Below, one piece after another: positions 38,406-47,524 of a stretch of 64,000 nucleotides of DNA (its first letter is position 1; each line of letters begins with the position of its first letter). This DNA comes from Flavobacterium sp. 9AF. GTDB lineage: Bacteria; Bacteroidota; Bacteroidia; Flavobacteriales; Flavobacteriaceae. The stretch covers positions 1,731,971-1,795,970 of the forward strand of contig NZ_LR733556.1 of the NCBI RefSeq assembly GCF_902506265.1, read 5' to 3'. The notes beneath the pieces were generated by a model. That model was not told the DNA's origin, made no database searches, and worked only from the letters and a program-made list of their open reading frames with translations. Position numbers and translations under genes: made by a program.

Positions 38406-41400
38406 CTACAAACTTTGCCATAAAGATACTGCTCCTTTCATAATTTTTCCTTCAATTTGAATACCTAAACTTCCTTGCGTATAAAAAGATAAGACCCCTC
38501 TTACTGAGTCAAGACTAACCCAAACTTGATGACCCGCTACTATTGTTCCTTTTTGAACGTCACCTCTATTCAAAGTAAGTATTAAATTTTCAAGATCAGT
38601 TGAGTTCAAAATAGATCTAGCCAAGTTCTCTAAGTCAGTTATAGTTGTGCCTAGATCAAACATACTTACTCTAGATTCTATAGCAGCAAAAGAGTTTACA
38701 AAGAAATGTTTCCATGTATGTCCACTAGCAATATGAGCAATATCAGCATTTTCAATTGTCACAGTAACTGTTGTTCCATCAGCAATTGTAAATACCTTTT
38801 GTCCAACTTGACCTGTTCCTGCTACACTTCTTGCTGGAACATTTAAATTACCTGCACCTAAACACTCTCTTGCCAGATATTCTCCATATCTTAAACCGTC
38901 ATACCATTTGGTCATTCCAGCTGTAGAACTTGAAGATACTTTGTCAAAAAATTGAATTATTTTATCAACCTTAGTAAAGTTATTTCTGAGACAAGCTTCC
39001 ATAAAATCAAAAATAAATGTTGATCCCGAGGCTGCTTTAGATAAACCTGCAGTTATTGCTCTATCTACAATTCTTTTCACTTTAGCAAAATCACCAAAAT
39101 GATTGATATATCTTAATAATTTATCAATGTCTTGAATTTCATCTAAAACTAATATCAAATCATCAACTACTCCGCCTGCCTTTGTTAATAGATCCTTAAA
39201 TTTAGCTACAGTTAAATTTTGATAAAATAATATTTTTTCCAGTTTGGGTATTGTCATACCCGCTTCGTCTAAAAGTTTTACAAAATCATCAAGCTCTGTA
39301 CCTAATGCTTCTAATTTTGGTAAAGCTGCATTTATATCTGCTAATCCTTCTAAGAACGGAACTAATTTATCTAACTTAGTACTACTACTCAATATCGTAA
39401 CAAGTTTATTTGCATCAGTTACATTTGCAAACAATGATAACAATCGATCAGTATCTGCAAAAGCATCAAAAACTTTCACTAAATCATCTAACTCAGTTAC
39501 TTTATCAAACAAAGCAACAATCTTATTAACATCTGTAGCTTCTTCTACAATTCGTAACATAGTTGCAAAATCGGTTGCTTTTGTCGTAATTCTTAGTAAT
39601 GCTGCTGTATCATTTGATATTTCAAGTAAACCAATCAATCTTCCTAAATTTGCTGCACCCACTCGCTCCATAGCGATTACCATCTTATCAAGATTTGCTT
39701 GTGCGCCAACTAATAAATCTACAACTCTTGCAAAATCATCGCCAGAGCTTTCAAGAACCAATATCAATTTTGCTAGTTGTCTAGTTTTAGTAAGAATTCC
39801 TATTAAATTTTCTACTTTACCAATCTGAATGCCTCTTTCAATAATTGTTAAAATTTTACCAATATCTGAAGCATTAACTAAAATTTTGAGTAAATCATCT
39901 GCCTTTTCAACGGCTAATAACACATTAATTATTCTTTCTAAATCATCAGCAGAACTTAACAATTTGATTAGTGCTTCAACATCTTGAATTTTATCCATCA
40001 CTTGCAATAATTTTTCAAGATTCGCTATACTATCTATAAGCGCTACAAATGCCCTTACATTTTTTACTCTTGCTACAATTCTTATGAATCTTGACCAGCT
40101 ACCTACTCTTGCTACAATCTCTGCTATTCTACCTATACGAGGTATCCAGCCCATTAATCTTGCATATACCCCAGTACCAATAAGAGCAAAAGCAATTTCA
40201 AATAACGCTCTACCAAATAATCTTCCTCTTTCATAAGGAGATAATCCCTCTGTAGTGATTGCTTTGTAAATAAAATAAATAGCAGCTAAAACACCTACTA
40301 CTATTCCTATAACAAGCAGTACCTTTAATATAACTGCAAATGCAACTCCAACTACAAAAACCAAAAACAGAATAACTAAAACCACCACTAAAATGATTAT
40401 CCAAAAAATAAGCGTTCCCATAGCGTCCCATAATGCAGACAATAAACTAGTAAAGCCTTCTACAAATCCTCTCGCCATTCCAGAGATAAAATCAGTTACA
40501 TCATCCCACCAAGAACGGTCACGATTAAATTCCTCATCAAGATTAGATGTAAATTGACTTAAAATTTCTGTTTGCTGAAGTAATCCATTACTAACCGTCT
40601 CACGCATATTTGCAATATCGGTAGTCAATTGACTATTCCATTTGGTTTCACTTTCGTCAATTTTTTCTTGCAAACCTGCATCAAGAGAATCTGCTACTGT
40701 TTTTGTTTGGGTTGAAGATTCTTTAGCTGTATCATCAATTGTTTTTACAGTATCTGTTTTTAGCTTAGTAACAGACGTATCATACCCATTAGCAGTCTCA
40801 GCCAAAGCAGTATTAATATTGTTTTGAGTAGCAACAAAATCATCTTTAAATTGAGTAGATATATCTGTTACTTTCTTTATAACATCTTTTATATATACAT
40901 CCACATCTTTATGGTGTTCATCTATAGCTTTACCTAAATCTGTTTGAGCTTCAGCTACTTCTTCATTATACCAATAAATTTCACCAATATCATTCTTGAA
41001 TTGATCAATTTCCTGTAAAGTTGTAGTTTCGCTTTGATTTACTTTTTCGAGAACTATTCTTAAAACATCATTTAATTCTGTATCTGATTTTGTAGGTAAA
41101 GTTTCAAGTATAATAATCTGTGAACTTACATTGGTTTCTAATTCTGTTTTTAAATTCTTAGTCTCTTGATCCAATGCAGTAAGTGCTTCTTTTGCCGAAT
41201 CAGATACAGCTGTAATTGTTTCGTCACGTTTTTGATTTATGGCATCAATTGCTTCTTGCTTTTTATCTCCAAAATTTGAAGCTATATTTGAAGCATCGTC
41301 TCTATAGTTTTGAGCTAATTTTTCGGAATGACTAATAATCTCTGAAGAAATAATATCTCCAGACTCTTGAATTTTTGACACTGTTTCAGGCTTACTTTCC

Positions 41401-42887
41401 CAAGCTGCTTCAATAATATCATTTACATTATCCCTTCCTCGGTATTGACCCTGCTTTTGCAAAATAATTGCATCCACATTTTTAATATTTTGAGATGTTA
41501 CTTTTAAGGCTTCTGTTGATTGATCATTACCTGTAGTAATTACATTTTGTGCTTTATCTTCTGCAACTTTAGTAATAAGATCTGTTTTTGTAACTATTAC
41601 CTCATCAACTCTCAATAATTCGGAAACAGCTAAGTCTTTAGCATTTTGAATTTCGGTATCTCTTTTTAATGTAATTGCATTCTTTGATAAATCATAAGAA
41701 GTATTAATTTTTTCTAAAGCAACTCTTTTAGTCTCTTTTAGTCTAGTTATTTCGTTAGTAATTGTTTCTTTATTTTTTCTTTTTTCCTCATTAATTCCGT
41801 CTGTAAGCTCTTTCTTTTTATTTTTGAAATATTCTATTGAAGCCTGCTTTTTCTCATCTACATAGGCTAAAAATTGCTGATATGTTTCAAAACCACCTCC
41901 ACCTTCAGTAGTAACAGTATTTGTCGAAGTTGTATCAGTAGCTGAAGTTTCAACAATTGATGTATCATTTGCAGTTGATTGATTATCTTCACTAATCATT
42001 TCTGGAGTAGTTGATTGATTAACCTCAGTATTTTCCGTATTTGAAACAGAGGTTGAACTACTTGCATTAACACTCTGATTAGTAGTCTGATTAGACGAAT
42101 TGTTTGTATCTAAGTTGGTTTGATTTACAATTGTACTATCAGAATTATTACTTAAATCTCCAGCATCAGAATTTTGATCCTCTGGTTGCGAACTGGTATT
42201 TGTAGTATCATTTTCGACATCAGGAGTTTCATTGTTAGTTGTTGTTTCAAGTGTTGAGTTATTTGTTTCTGTTTCAGGAGAAGATGTAGTTTCCTCGTCT
42301 TGTTTTTGAATAGCTGGTTTGCTAGCACCTTGTTGTACCGTATGGGTTAATTCATGTGCTAAAAGATGTTTTCCTTCTTGTGAATTAGGGTTATATTTTC
42401 CTTCATTAAAATAAATATTATTTCCATTAGCAAAAGCTTGTGACCCTAATTCTTGATTCATCTGAACAGCTGTAGCATCGGTGTGGATTTTTACGTTACT
42501 AAAATCGGTACCAAATCCAGATTCCATTTCTTTTTTAGTGATATTAGATAGCGTTGAACCACCATGCTGGCTACTTTTTAGTTTCGATTCTAATGCAGGA
42601 GTGGGTTTTTCATTCCCTTCTTTGGTTTGAATAGTTTCGTTGTTTTCTTCTTGCTTTTGTATTTCAGAAAGGGGTTTCTTTTGAATAATTGGAGCAGGAG
42701 CAAAAAAATTGTCAGCTTTATTATTATTTTGTTTATTTGTAACTACTTGATCAGCAACTCTATCTGCTTCAGCCTCATATTTATCATTTGACTTACCTAT
42801 ACTCAACTTTGCTTGAACACCAAAGAAATCCTCACTGCTTTTTTGCGGTGTTTGCGGTGATTTTGATTTTTGTGAGAATAGGGTCAT
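38406..42887 (-). CDS. eCIS-core (DUF4157) multi-domain effector with membrane hairpin and unknown C-terminal domain
   Basis: 1493 residues. N-terminal tag FFGVQAKLSIGKSNDKYEAEAD (21-42) precedes the eCIS-core/DUF4157 domain with metal motif HELTH (178-182). Residues 195-330 are a Ser/Thr/Asn-rich linker; 340-790 are long coiled coil (many A, E, K, T heptads). Two membrane helices follow (824-850, 852-873). Residues 945-1275 are tandem helical repeats of about 16-17 residues with the pattern L..LL.......D...L. The C-terminal 150 residues (from about 1340, GTGQVGQKVFTIADG) contain DIAHIASGHTWKHFF and AGHQVWVSLDSVRGVLSFYTQG. This region is a candidate toxin; a BECR-type RNase fold is possible but unproven. 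It belongs to the group of three DUF4157 genes at the end of the operon. Confidence 0.88.
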   Translation of the reverse strand: MTLFSQKSKSPQTPQKSSEDFFGVQAKLSIGKSNDKYEAEADRVADQVVTNKQNNNKADNFFAPAPIIQKKPLSEIQKQEENNETIQTKEGNEKPTPALESKLKSSQHGGSTLSNITKKEMESGFGTDFSNVKIHTDATAVQMNQELGSQAFANGNNIYFNEGKYNPNSQEGKHLLAHELTHTVQQGASKPAIQKQDEETTSSPETETNNSTLETTTNNETPDVENDTTNTSSQPEDQNSDAGDLSNNSDSTIVNQTNLDTNNSSNQTTNQSVNASSSTSVSNTENTEVNQSTTPEMISEDNQSTANDTSIVETSATDTTSTNTVTTEGGGGFETYQQFLAYVDEKKQASIEYFKNKKKELTDGINEEKRKNKETITNEITRLKETKRVALEKINTSYDLSKNAITLKRDTEIQNAKDLAVSELLRVDEVIVTKTDLITKVAEDKAQNVITTGNDQSTEALKVTSQNIKNVDAIILQKQGQYRGRDNVNDIIEAAWESKPETVSKIQESGDIISSEIISHSEKLAQNYRDDASNIASNFGDKKQEAIDAINQKRDETITAVSDSAKEALTALDQETKNLKTELETNVSSQIIILETLPTKSDTELNDVLRIVLEKVNQSETTTLQEIDQFKNDIGEIYWYNEEVAEAQTDLGKAIDEHHKDVDVYIKDVIKKVTDISTQFKDDFVATQNNINTALAETANGYDTSVTKLKTDTVKTIDDTAKESSTQTKTVADSLDAGLQEKIDESETKWNSQLTTDIANMRETVSNGLLQQTEILSQFTSNLDEEFNRDRSWWDDVTDFISGMARGFVEGFTSLLSALWDAMGTLIFWIIILVVVLVILFLVFVVGVAFAVILKVLLVIGIVVGVLAAIYFIYKAITTEGLSPYERGRLFGRALFEIAFALIGTGVYARLMGWIPRIGRIAEIVARVGSWSRFIRIVARVKNVRAFVALIDSIANLEKLLQVMDKIQDVEALIKLLSSADDLERIINVLLAVEKADDLLKILVNASDIGKILTIIERGIQIGKVENLIGILTKTRQLAKLILVLESSGDDFARVVDLLVGAQANLDKMVIAMERVGAANLGRLIGLLEISNDTAALLRITTKATDFATMLRIVEEATDVNKIVALFDKVTELDDLVKVFDAFADTDRLLSLFANVTDANKLVTILSSSTKLDKLVPFLEGLADINAALPKLEALGTELDDFVKLLDEAGMTIPKLEKILFYQNLTVAKFKDLLTKAGGVVDDLILVLDEIQDIDKLLRYINHFGDFAKVKRIVDRAITAGLSKAASGSTFIFDFMEACLRNNFTKVDKIIQFFDKVSSSSTAGMTKWYDGLRYGEYLARECLGAGNLNVPARSVAGTGQVGQKVFTIADGTTVTVTIENADIAHIASGHTWKHFFVNSFAAIESRVSMFDLGTTITDLENLARSILNSTDLENLILTLNRGDVQKGTIVAGHQVWVSLDSVRGVLSFYTQGSLGIQIEGKIMKGAVSLWQSL

Positions 42888-42906
42888 TTTTTGATAATTA
42901 ATTATT

Positions 42907-43461
42907 TTATTTAGACGATTGAAAGGAAAGTGGATTAAAAGTACAACCTTTGATATCTCCTAAATTAATAATTTTTGATTCAATTGATTTATTTAAAATG
43001 TTGAGTAAGAATTCAGAAAAAGACATATTATATTCTTCAATTAATAGTTGGCGACTATCAAATATTAAAATATTGTAATGTTTTTGTTTGTTTTTATTTA
43101 TTTTCCAATATAATGTATCGCCATTATCAGTGAATGCAAAAGGCATTATTCCCGTCCCTTCAGAAAAGAGTTTATGTGGATATTTTTTTTCAGTTATATC
43201 TTCGAAAACTATGAAAGCTTTTCTCTTTTCTTCTAAAAAATGTAATATATTAAATCTTGATTTATTTGAAAATGGATTAAGAATCCAAATTAATTCAGCC
43301 AAACAGCCCGTACCATAATAGTCAATATATTTTTTATAATCTAATGGAAGATTTATCTTGTTGTTTTTTTCAAAAGATTCCCATTTTTCTTTGTTATTTT
43401 TATGCTCCACTAACAAACCAAATAACTCGATTTTTGCTTTCAATTTTTCAAACTCATTCAT
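42907..43461 (-). CDS. SMI1/KNR4 (SUKH) family immunity protein
   Basis: 184 residues with the SUKH pattern: W27 then FEKNNKINLPLDYKKYIDYYGTG (LP.DY...YG.G core, 30-52), AELIWILNPFS, and the later MPFAFTDNGDTLYWKI. SUKH proteins are the commonest immunity proteins of nuclease toxins in polymorphic toxin systems. The gene starts 11 bases after the stop of the nuclease effector, the classic order of toxin then immunity. It should bind and block the C-terminal nuclease in the producing cell, where the cargo is made before packaging. Confidence 0.88.
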   Translation of the reverse strand: MNEFEKLKAKIELFGLLVEHKNNKEKWESFEKNNKINLPLDYKKYIDYYGTGCLAELIWILNPFSNKSRFNILHFLEEKRKAFIVFEDITEKKYPHKLFSEGTGIMPFAFTDNGDTLYWKINKNKQKHYNILIFDSRQLLIEEYNMSFSEFLLNILNKSIESKIINLGDIKGCTFNPLSFQSSK

Positions 43462-43472
43462 ACTCTTTTATT

Positions 43473-46400
43473 TTAAACATTTAAAACTGTTACTCCAATA
43501 GAAAGTCCCATGTTCCCTGTAGCTGTTATTGTAATACTTGTAGGTACAGGATTGGTACCAGTATAATTTGGTACAACAGTATAATCGACAGCTTCACCAT
43601 TGTCTATAGCATTTCTGACTAAAGTTTCATATGCTTTCATGCCTGGATCGTTTGCTTGCGGAAATAATGGTACAATGTTTCTTCTAGATCCTTCACCACC
43701 AAATTGAGCACCTAAAAGATGTCCTCTCTCATGAGTTCCTGAAATAAAACCAATAGGAGTAGCTCTAGACCCATTATTTGCTGTAGGACTTCCTTCCATT
43801 TTTGCGTTTACCCCCATTGCTTTACCTCCAGAAATTGGATAATATGTTATAACATACGGCCCAGCTGCATCTGTCCATCCTCTAAAACTGGAAGTAATTC
43901 CACTTTTAGCAACGTATGTATCTTCTCTTTTACCATATACAACACCATCAGTACCTCTTGCAAATACCATTTTTGTCCCTTGTACAATATCGTATCTCTG
44001 AAAATCTGCACTAATTATTTTTATTCCATTGTGGAGCCTGATAGCCTGTCCTGCAGTTAACAATGGACCAGTTAAAGCTGTTGGTGGAGTCTTAGGAATA
44101 CTTTTCGTAGACATTTGGACATAATTATAATCCCAAGTCTCACCTCCATCAGTGACAGAAGAAATATTTATAACTGAAGCATGATCGGTATTTACTTTGT
44201 TTTTAATTGCTTGAGCTTCATCAGCCGTAATTTCTCCTTCATCTTTTTCTTTTTCACTTTCCGAATCAATTTCAGCTAAAGCTCCAGCAATTGGTCCAGA
44301 AGCCGTTGCCGATTCAGGCTCTCCTCTACCCATAATTCTATCTAACAACGCCATTCCTCTATCAACCGCTTGATTCACTAACCAAGTTAATGCTTGATCT
44401 ATCATTTCTCTAACTGCTCCAATGATTTCTGCTATTCTAGCTCCAATGCCAGACAATCCCACTTGGTTTGCCAAGAAACCAATAACCACAGGCATCGCTT
44501 GCCCCATAGTTCTTTCTAAATAATCTGCAGCAGTAGTAACATTACCTCTAGCTAAATCGGCTACTCCATTTACAAAAGAATTGACTACATCTAGCATTTC
44601 TCGCAAATACTTAATAAAGCTTTGGATCGCATTAAAAAAGGCCATCGCACCATTAATAACTGCCATGATGCCTGTTGGATCTAACATACTAATCAATCTG
44701 GCTGTAATTCTATTAACAATACGTTCCATGACAAAATTTTTAACTGCATCTAAAACCGTATTCCATAAATTACTTAATTGTTCTTGTATTTTATCCCAAA
44801 CCGCAGCCATACCTCTTTCTTGGACATCTTTTATAAATGTCCATATTCCTTCTAGTGTATTTATCATTCCTCTAATTCGTGCCACTCTTTCAGGACCAAT
44901 TCTTGGATGCTCTGCTAGTTTTTCCCAAATCTTCTCCATTGAAATACCTAGGACATCTAATACCCAACTAATTACTCCTTGTAACGAAAAATCAGTAAGT
45001 TCTGGAATTCCTGCATCTCTTAATTCACTCATTAACCAACCTGTAACACCTCCAATTAAATGGGTTACTATATGATCAAAGAATTGTACAAATCCTTGTT
45101 TTAATGCTCTTAGTATATTCTTCAAGAAACCTATTGGATCCTTCTTAATATCTTCAATTGCTTCAAAAGCTCTAGTAATGATATTGCCAATAAGATCAAA
45201 AGGGAAATTCATGATTTCTAAAATAGCAACAATTACTATTCTAATTATTTCAGCCATAAAAGCAATTAATCTTCCTATAGGTTCTCCGAATTTTTCAATA
45301 ATTCGTAGGAAAGCATCAATTGGATGGATAAGATCATCAATAGTCATAGAATCCCAAATATCTGTAAATAATTGGATAATTGAAGCTGGGGTCATATTCA
45401 GTGTAGCAACAGCAGCTTCTATTTCTCCTACTATTCTAGCTATAGCACCAGATTGTTCCATTTGGGCATATTGTTCTTCACCACCATCCATCAGACTCAT
45501 AAAACCTCGAATTAGATTTGGCACTGTTCTAGGAACAACTTCTTGAGTAAAAGGATCTTTTCCTATAATAACTTTAACCAAAGAATAGCCTCTAACACCT
45601 GCTGCTTGTTCAGAAAGCCAACTTAATAGTGATCCTTTAACCAGTTCTAATACTTTTAAAGCAACTCCTGAAGCAAAATCCCAAACCCTTTGTAAAAACC
45701 CACCTGCTTGCGTTACTAGATGGGTCAGATTTTCAGAAATATTTACAAGATTTGCAGGTTGGATTGCATCCCAAGCCATGTTAATTAATCCTCTCAGTTC
45801 TCCTAATAAAGAAGTAAAAGCACCCACTTGTGTATCGAGCCAATCGGCAGTTTCTTGAAGTGTGCCTTTTTCCTTCATCTGATCCAACTCGGTCTGCTTG
45901 TCTATTAGAATTAGGAAATCTTCTAGTATTTCAACAGTGGTTGCATTTACCTCTTCGTCTCGTAAAGGATCATATTTAATTATTTTTTTAATTAATGACC
46001 ATGCTTTATTTTCTTCTAATAAAGGTTCAGCAACATCTATTAAAGCTTCTTTAATCCATGTAATTACTTGATCTACAGTTGCACTTACAAAAGAAGTAAT
46101 TCGATCGACTAAATCTTCAAATTTTTCAGTAATTAAATCTATTATATCTGTATAAGGGAAAGAAACTTCATCCCAAACTTCTTCAACTAAATCTAAAATA
46201 CTATCTATGGTTAATCCCACTTCACTTAATTTTCCTTCTACCCAATCGAAAACCTGTTGTAAAATACCATACTCTTGTAACTTATCAAAAATAGCCGTGC
46301 CAAAAGGAATCAATCCCATTAATCCTTCAATAAGATTGATAGGAGTTCTTTCCACATCAACTTGTCTCAGAGGATCATAGGCAATAATTACAGTAAATAG

Positions 46401-47513
46401 CGTATAACCTGGAATATGTCTCGCTTGATTAATAATCCAATCTGGCACATAATCTAAAAAGGAACCTTGAATCATTTCGGGTGCATCAGAAATTTCTGGT
46501 TTCATTCTTACTGAAGCACCTTGTTGGATTGTATGTGTTAATTCGTGAGCCAACAAATGTTTTCCATTGGTAGATGATGGATTATATTTACCTTCATTAA
46601 AATAAATATTATTCCCAGTTGCAAATGCTTGTGAACCTAGTTGCTGATTCATTTTAGTCGCATTCGCATCGTTATGAATTCTAACGTTACTAAAATCGGC
46701 TCCAAATCCTGATTCCATTTCCCTTTTTGTATTTTGAGGCAATGGAGAACCGCAACCTTTACTAGTATTTATACCCGTTTCTACGTCTGTAATATTATTT
46801 GTATTTGTATCACCTGATGCGCTCATTTGCAAACTACTCTCTTCTTCTGTAGTTTGAGACTCTTCTTCTTTTTTTTGTTGTACTTCTTCTTCAGGTTTTG
46901 ATTGAATTATTGGTTTTGAAACAATTGGAAGTTTTGGAGTTGAAGCATTTTCAATTTTACTAGTTTCTACTTTTTGCTGTGGTATTTCTTTTTTTGATTG
47001 AATCTCTGTTATTGAAGATTCTGTTTCATTTTTAGGCGTTATTTCAGTTGTCTGTTCTGTTTTTTTCTGAACTTCTTCTTCAGGTTTATTTTGAATAAGT
47101 GGTTTTGAAGAGGCAAAAATTTCGCTTGTTTTTGTTTCTTCATTTTTTGGTTTATCTAATTTATTTTGAAGCGTTTCTTCTTTTTCTAATTGTACTACAG
47201 GAGAAATAACATCAACAAGTGGTTTTTGTTGAATTTCTTGCTGATTTTCTTCTAATTTTTGAATTCCGTTCGTTTCTTTTTTCTGAACTAAAGGAGAAGG
47301 GGTAAAAAAACTCTCCTGTTTATTCTTTGTGTTTTGATTTTGGCTTTTTTCAACAATTTTATCGGCTGTTCTATCTGCTTCTACCTCATATTTATCATTT
47401 GATTTTCCAATTGCAAGTTTTGCTTGAACCCCAAAAAAAGTCTCATTACTACTCTTTGTACTAAAAGTAGTATTTTTGGGTTTTGCATTACTTTTTGTTG
47501 AAAAAGCACTCAT
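43473..47513 (-). CDS. eCIS-core (DUF4157) effector with C-terminal DNA/RNA non-specific nuclease
   Basis: 1346 residues. N-terminal tag FFGVQAKLAIGKSNDKYEVEAD (26-47), then a Gln/Lys/Glu/Pro linker, then the DUF4157 domain with HELTH (323-327). Three tandem repeats of about 137 residues follow, each starting with a G/W.L..VII..DP motif (near 369, 504 and 642), then a long amphipathic helical region to about 1060. The C-terminal 100 residues carry HERGHLLGAQFGGEGSRRNIVPLFPQAN (1261-1288), the HxxGH...N signature of the Endonuclease_NS_2 group, and the YTVVPNYTG ending. It is therefore a large packaged nuclease toxin. The SUKH gene directly downstream fits as its immunity partner. Confidence 0.92.
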   Translation of the reverse strand: MSAFSTKSNAKPKNTTFSTKSSNETFFGVQAKLAIGKSNDKYEVEADRTADKIVEKSQNQNTKNKQESFFTPSPLVQKKETNGIQKLEENQQEIQQKPLVDVISPVVQLEKEETLQNKLDKPKNEETKTSEIFASSKPLIQNKPEEEVQKKTEQTTEITPKNETESSITEIQSKKEIPQQKVETSKIENASTPKLPIVSKPIIQSKPEEEVQQKKEEESQTTEEESSLQMSASGDTNTNNITDVETGINTSKGCGSPLPQNTKREMESGFGADFSNVRIHNDANATKMNQQLGSQAFATGNNIYFNEGKYNPSSTNGKHLLAHELTHTIQQGASVRMKPEISDAPEMIQGSFLDYVPDWIINQARHIPGYTLFTVIIAYDPLRQVDVERTPINLIEGLMGLIPFGTAIFDKLQEYGILQQVFDWVEGKLSEVGLTIDSILDLVEEVWDEVSFPYTDIIDLITEKFEDLVDRITSFVSATVDQVITWIKEALIDVAEPLLEENKAWSLIKKIIKYDPLRDEEVNATTVEILEDFLILIDKQTELDQMKEKGTLQETADWLDTQVGAFTSLLGELRGLINMAWDAIQPANLVNISENLTHLVTQAGGFLQRVWDFASGVALKVLELVKGSLLSWLSEQAAGVRGYSLVKVIIGKDPFTQEVVPRTVPNLIRGFMSLMDGGEEQYAQMEQSGAIARIVGEIEAAVATLNMTPASIIQLFTDIWDSMTIDDLIHPIDAFLRIIEKFGEPIGRLIAFMAEIIRIVIVAILEIMNFPFDLIGNIITRAFEAIEDIKKDPIGFLKNILRALKQGFVQFFDHIVTHLIGGVTGWLMSELRDAGIPELTDFSLQGVISWVLDVLGISMEKIWEKLAEHPRIGPERVARIRGMINTLEGIWTFIKDVQERGMAAVWDKIQEQLSNLWNTVLDAVKNFVMERIVNRITARLISMLDPTGIMAVINGAMAFFNAIQSFIKYLREMLDVVNSFVNGVADLARGNVTTAADYLERTMGQAMPVVIGFLANQVGLSGIGARIAEIIGAVREMIDQALTWLVNQAVDRGMALLDRIMGRGEPESATASGPIAGALAEIDSESEKEKDEGEITADEAQAIKNKVNTDHASVINISSVTDGGETWDYNYVQMSTKSIPKTPPTALTGPLLTAGQAIRLHNGIKIISADFQRYDIVQGTKMVFARGTDGVVYGKREDTYVAKSGITSSFRGWTDAAGPYVITYYPISGGKAMGVNAKMEGSPTANNGSRATPIGFISGTHERGHLLGAQFGGEGSRRNIVPLFPQANDPGMKAYETLVRNAIDNGEAVDYTVVPNYTGTNPVPTSITITATGNMGLSIGVTVLNV

Positions 47514-47524
47514 AAATGGTGAGT

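Noticed and set aside
39244..39828. 194-residue plus-strand open frame opposite the large effector
   Set aside because: It mirrors the helical repeat region of the effector; its periodic Ser/Thr/Asn pattern is the antisense image of those repeats.
45178..45546. Plus-strand open frames opposite the nuclease effector (also 44581-45075)
   Set aside because: Both are within the clear minus-strand coding region and lack domain, start signal or neighbour support.
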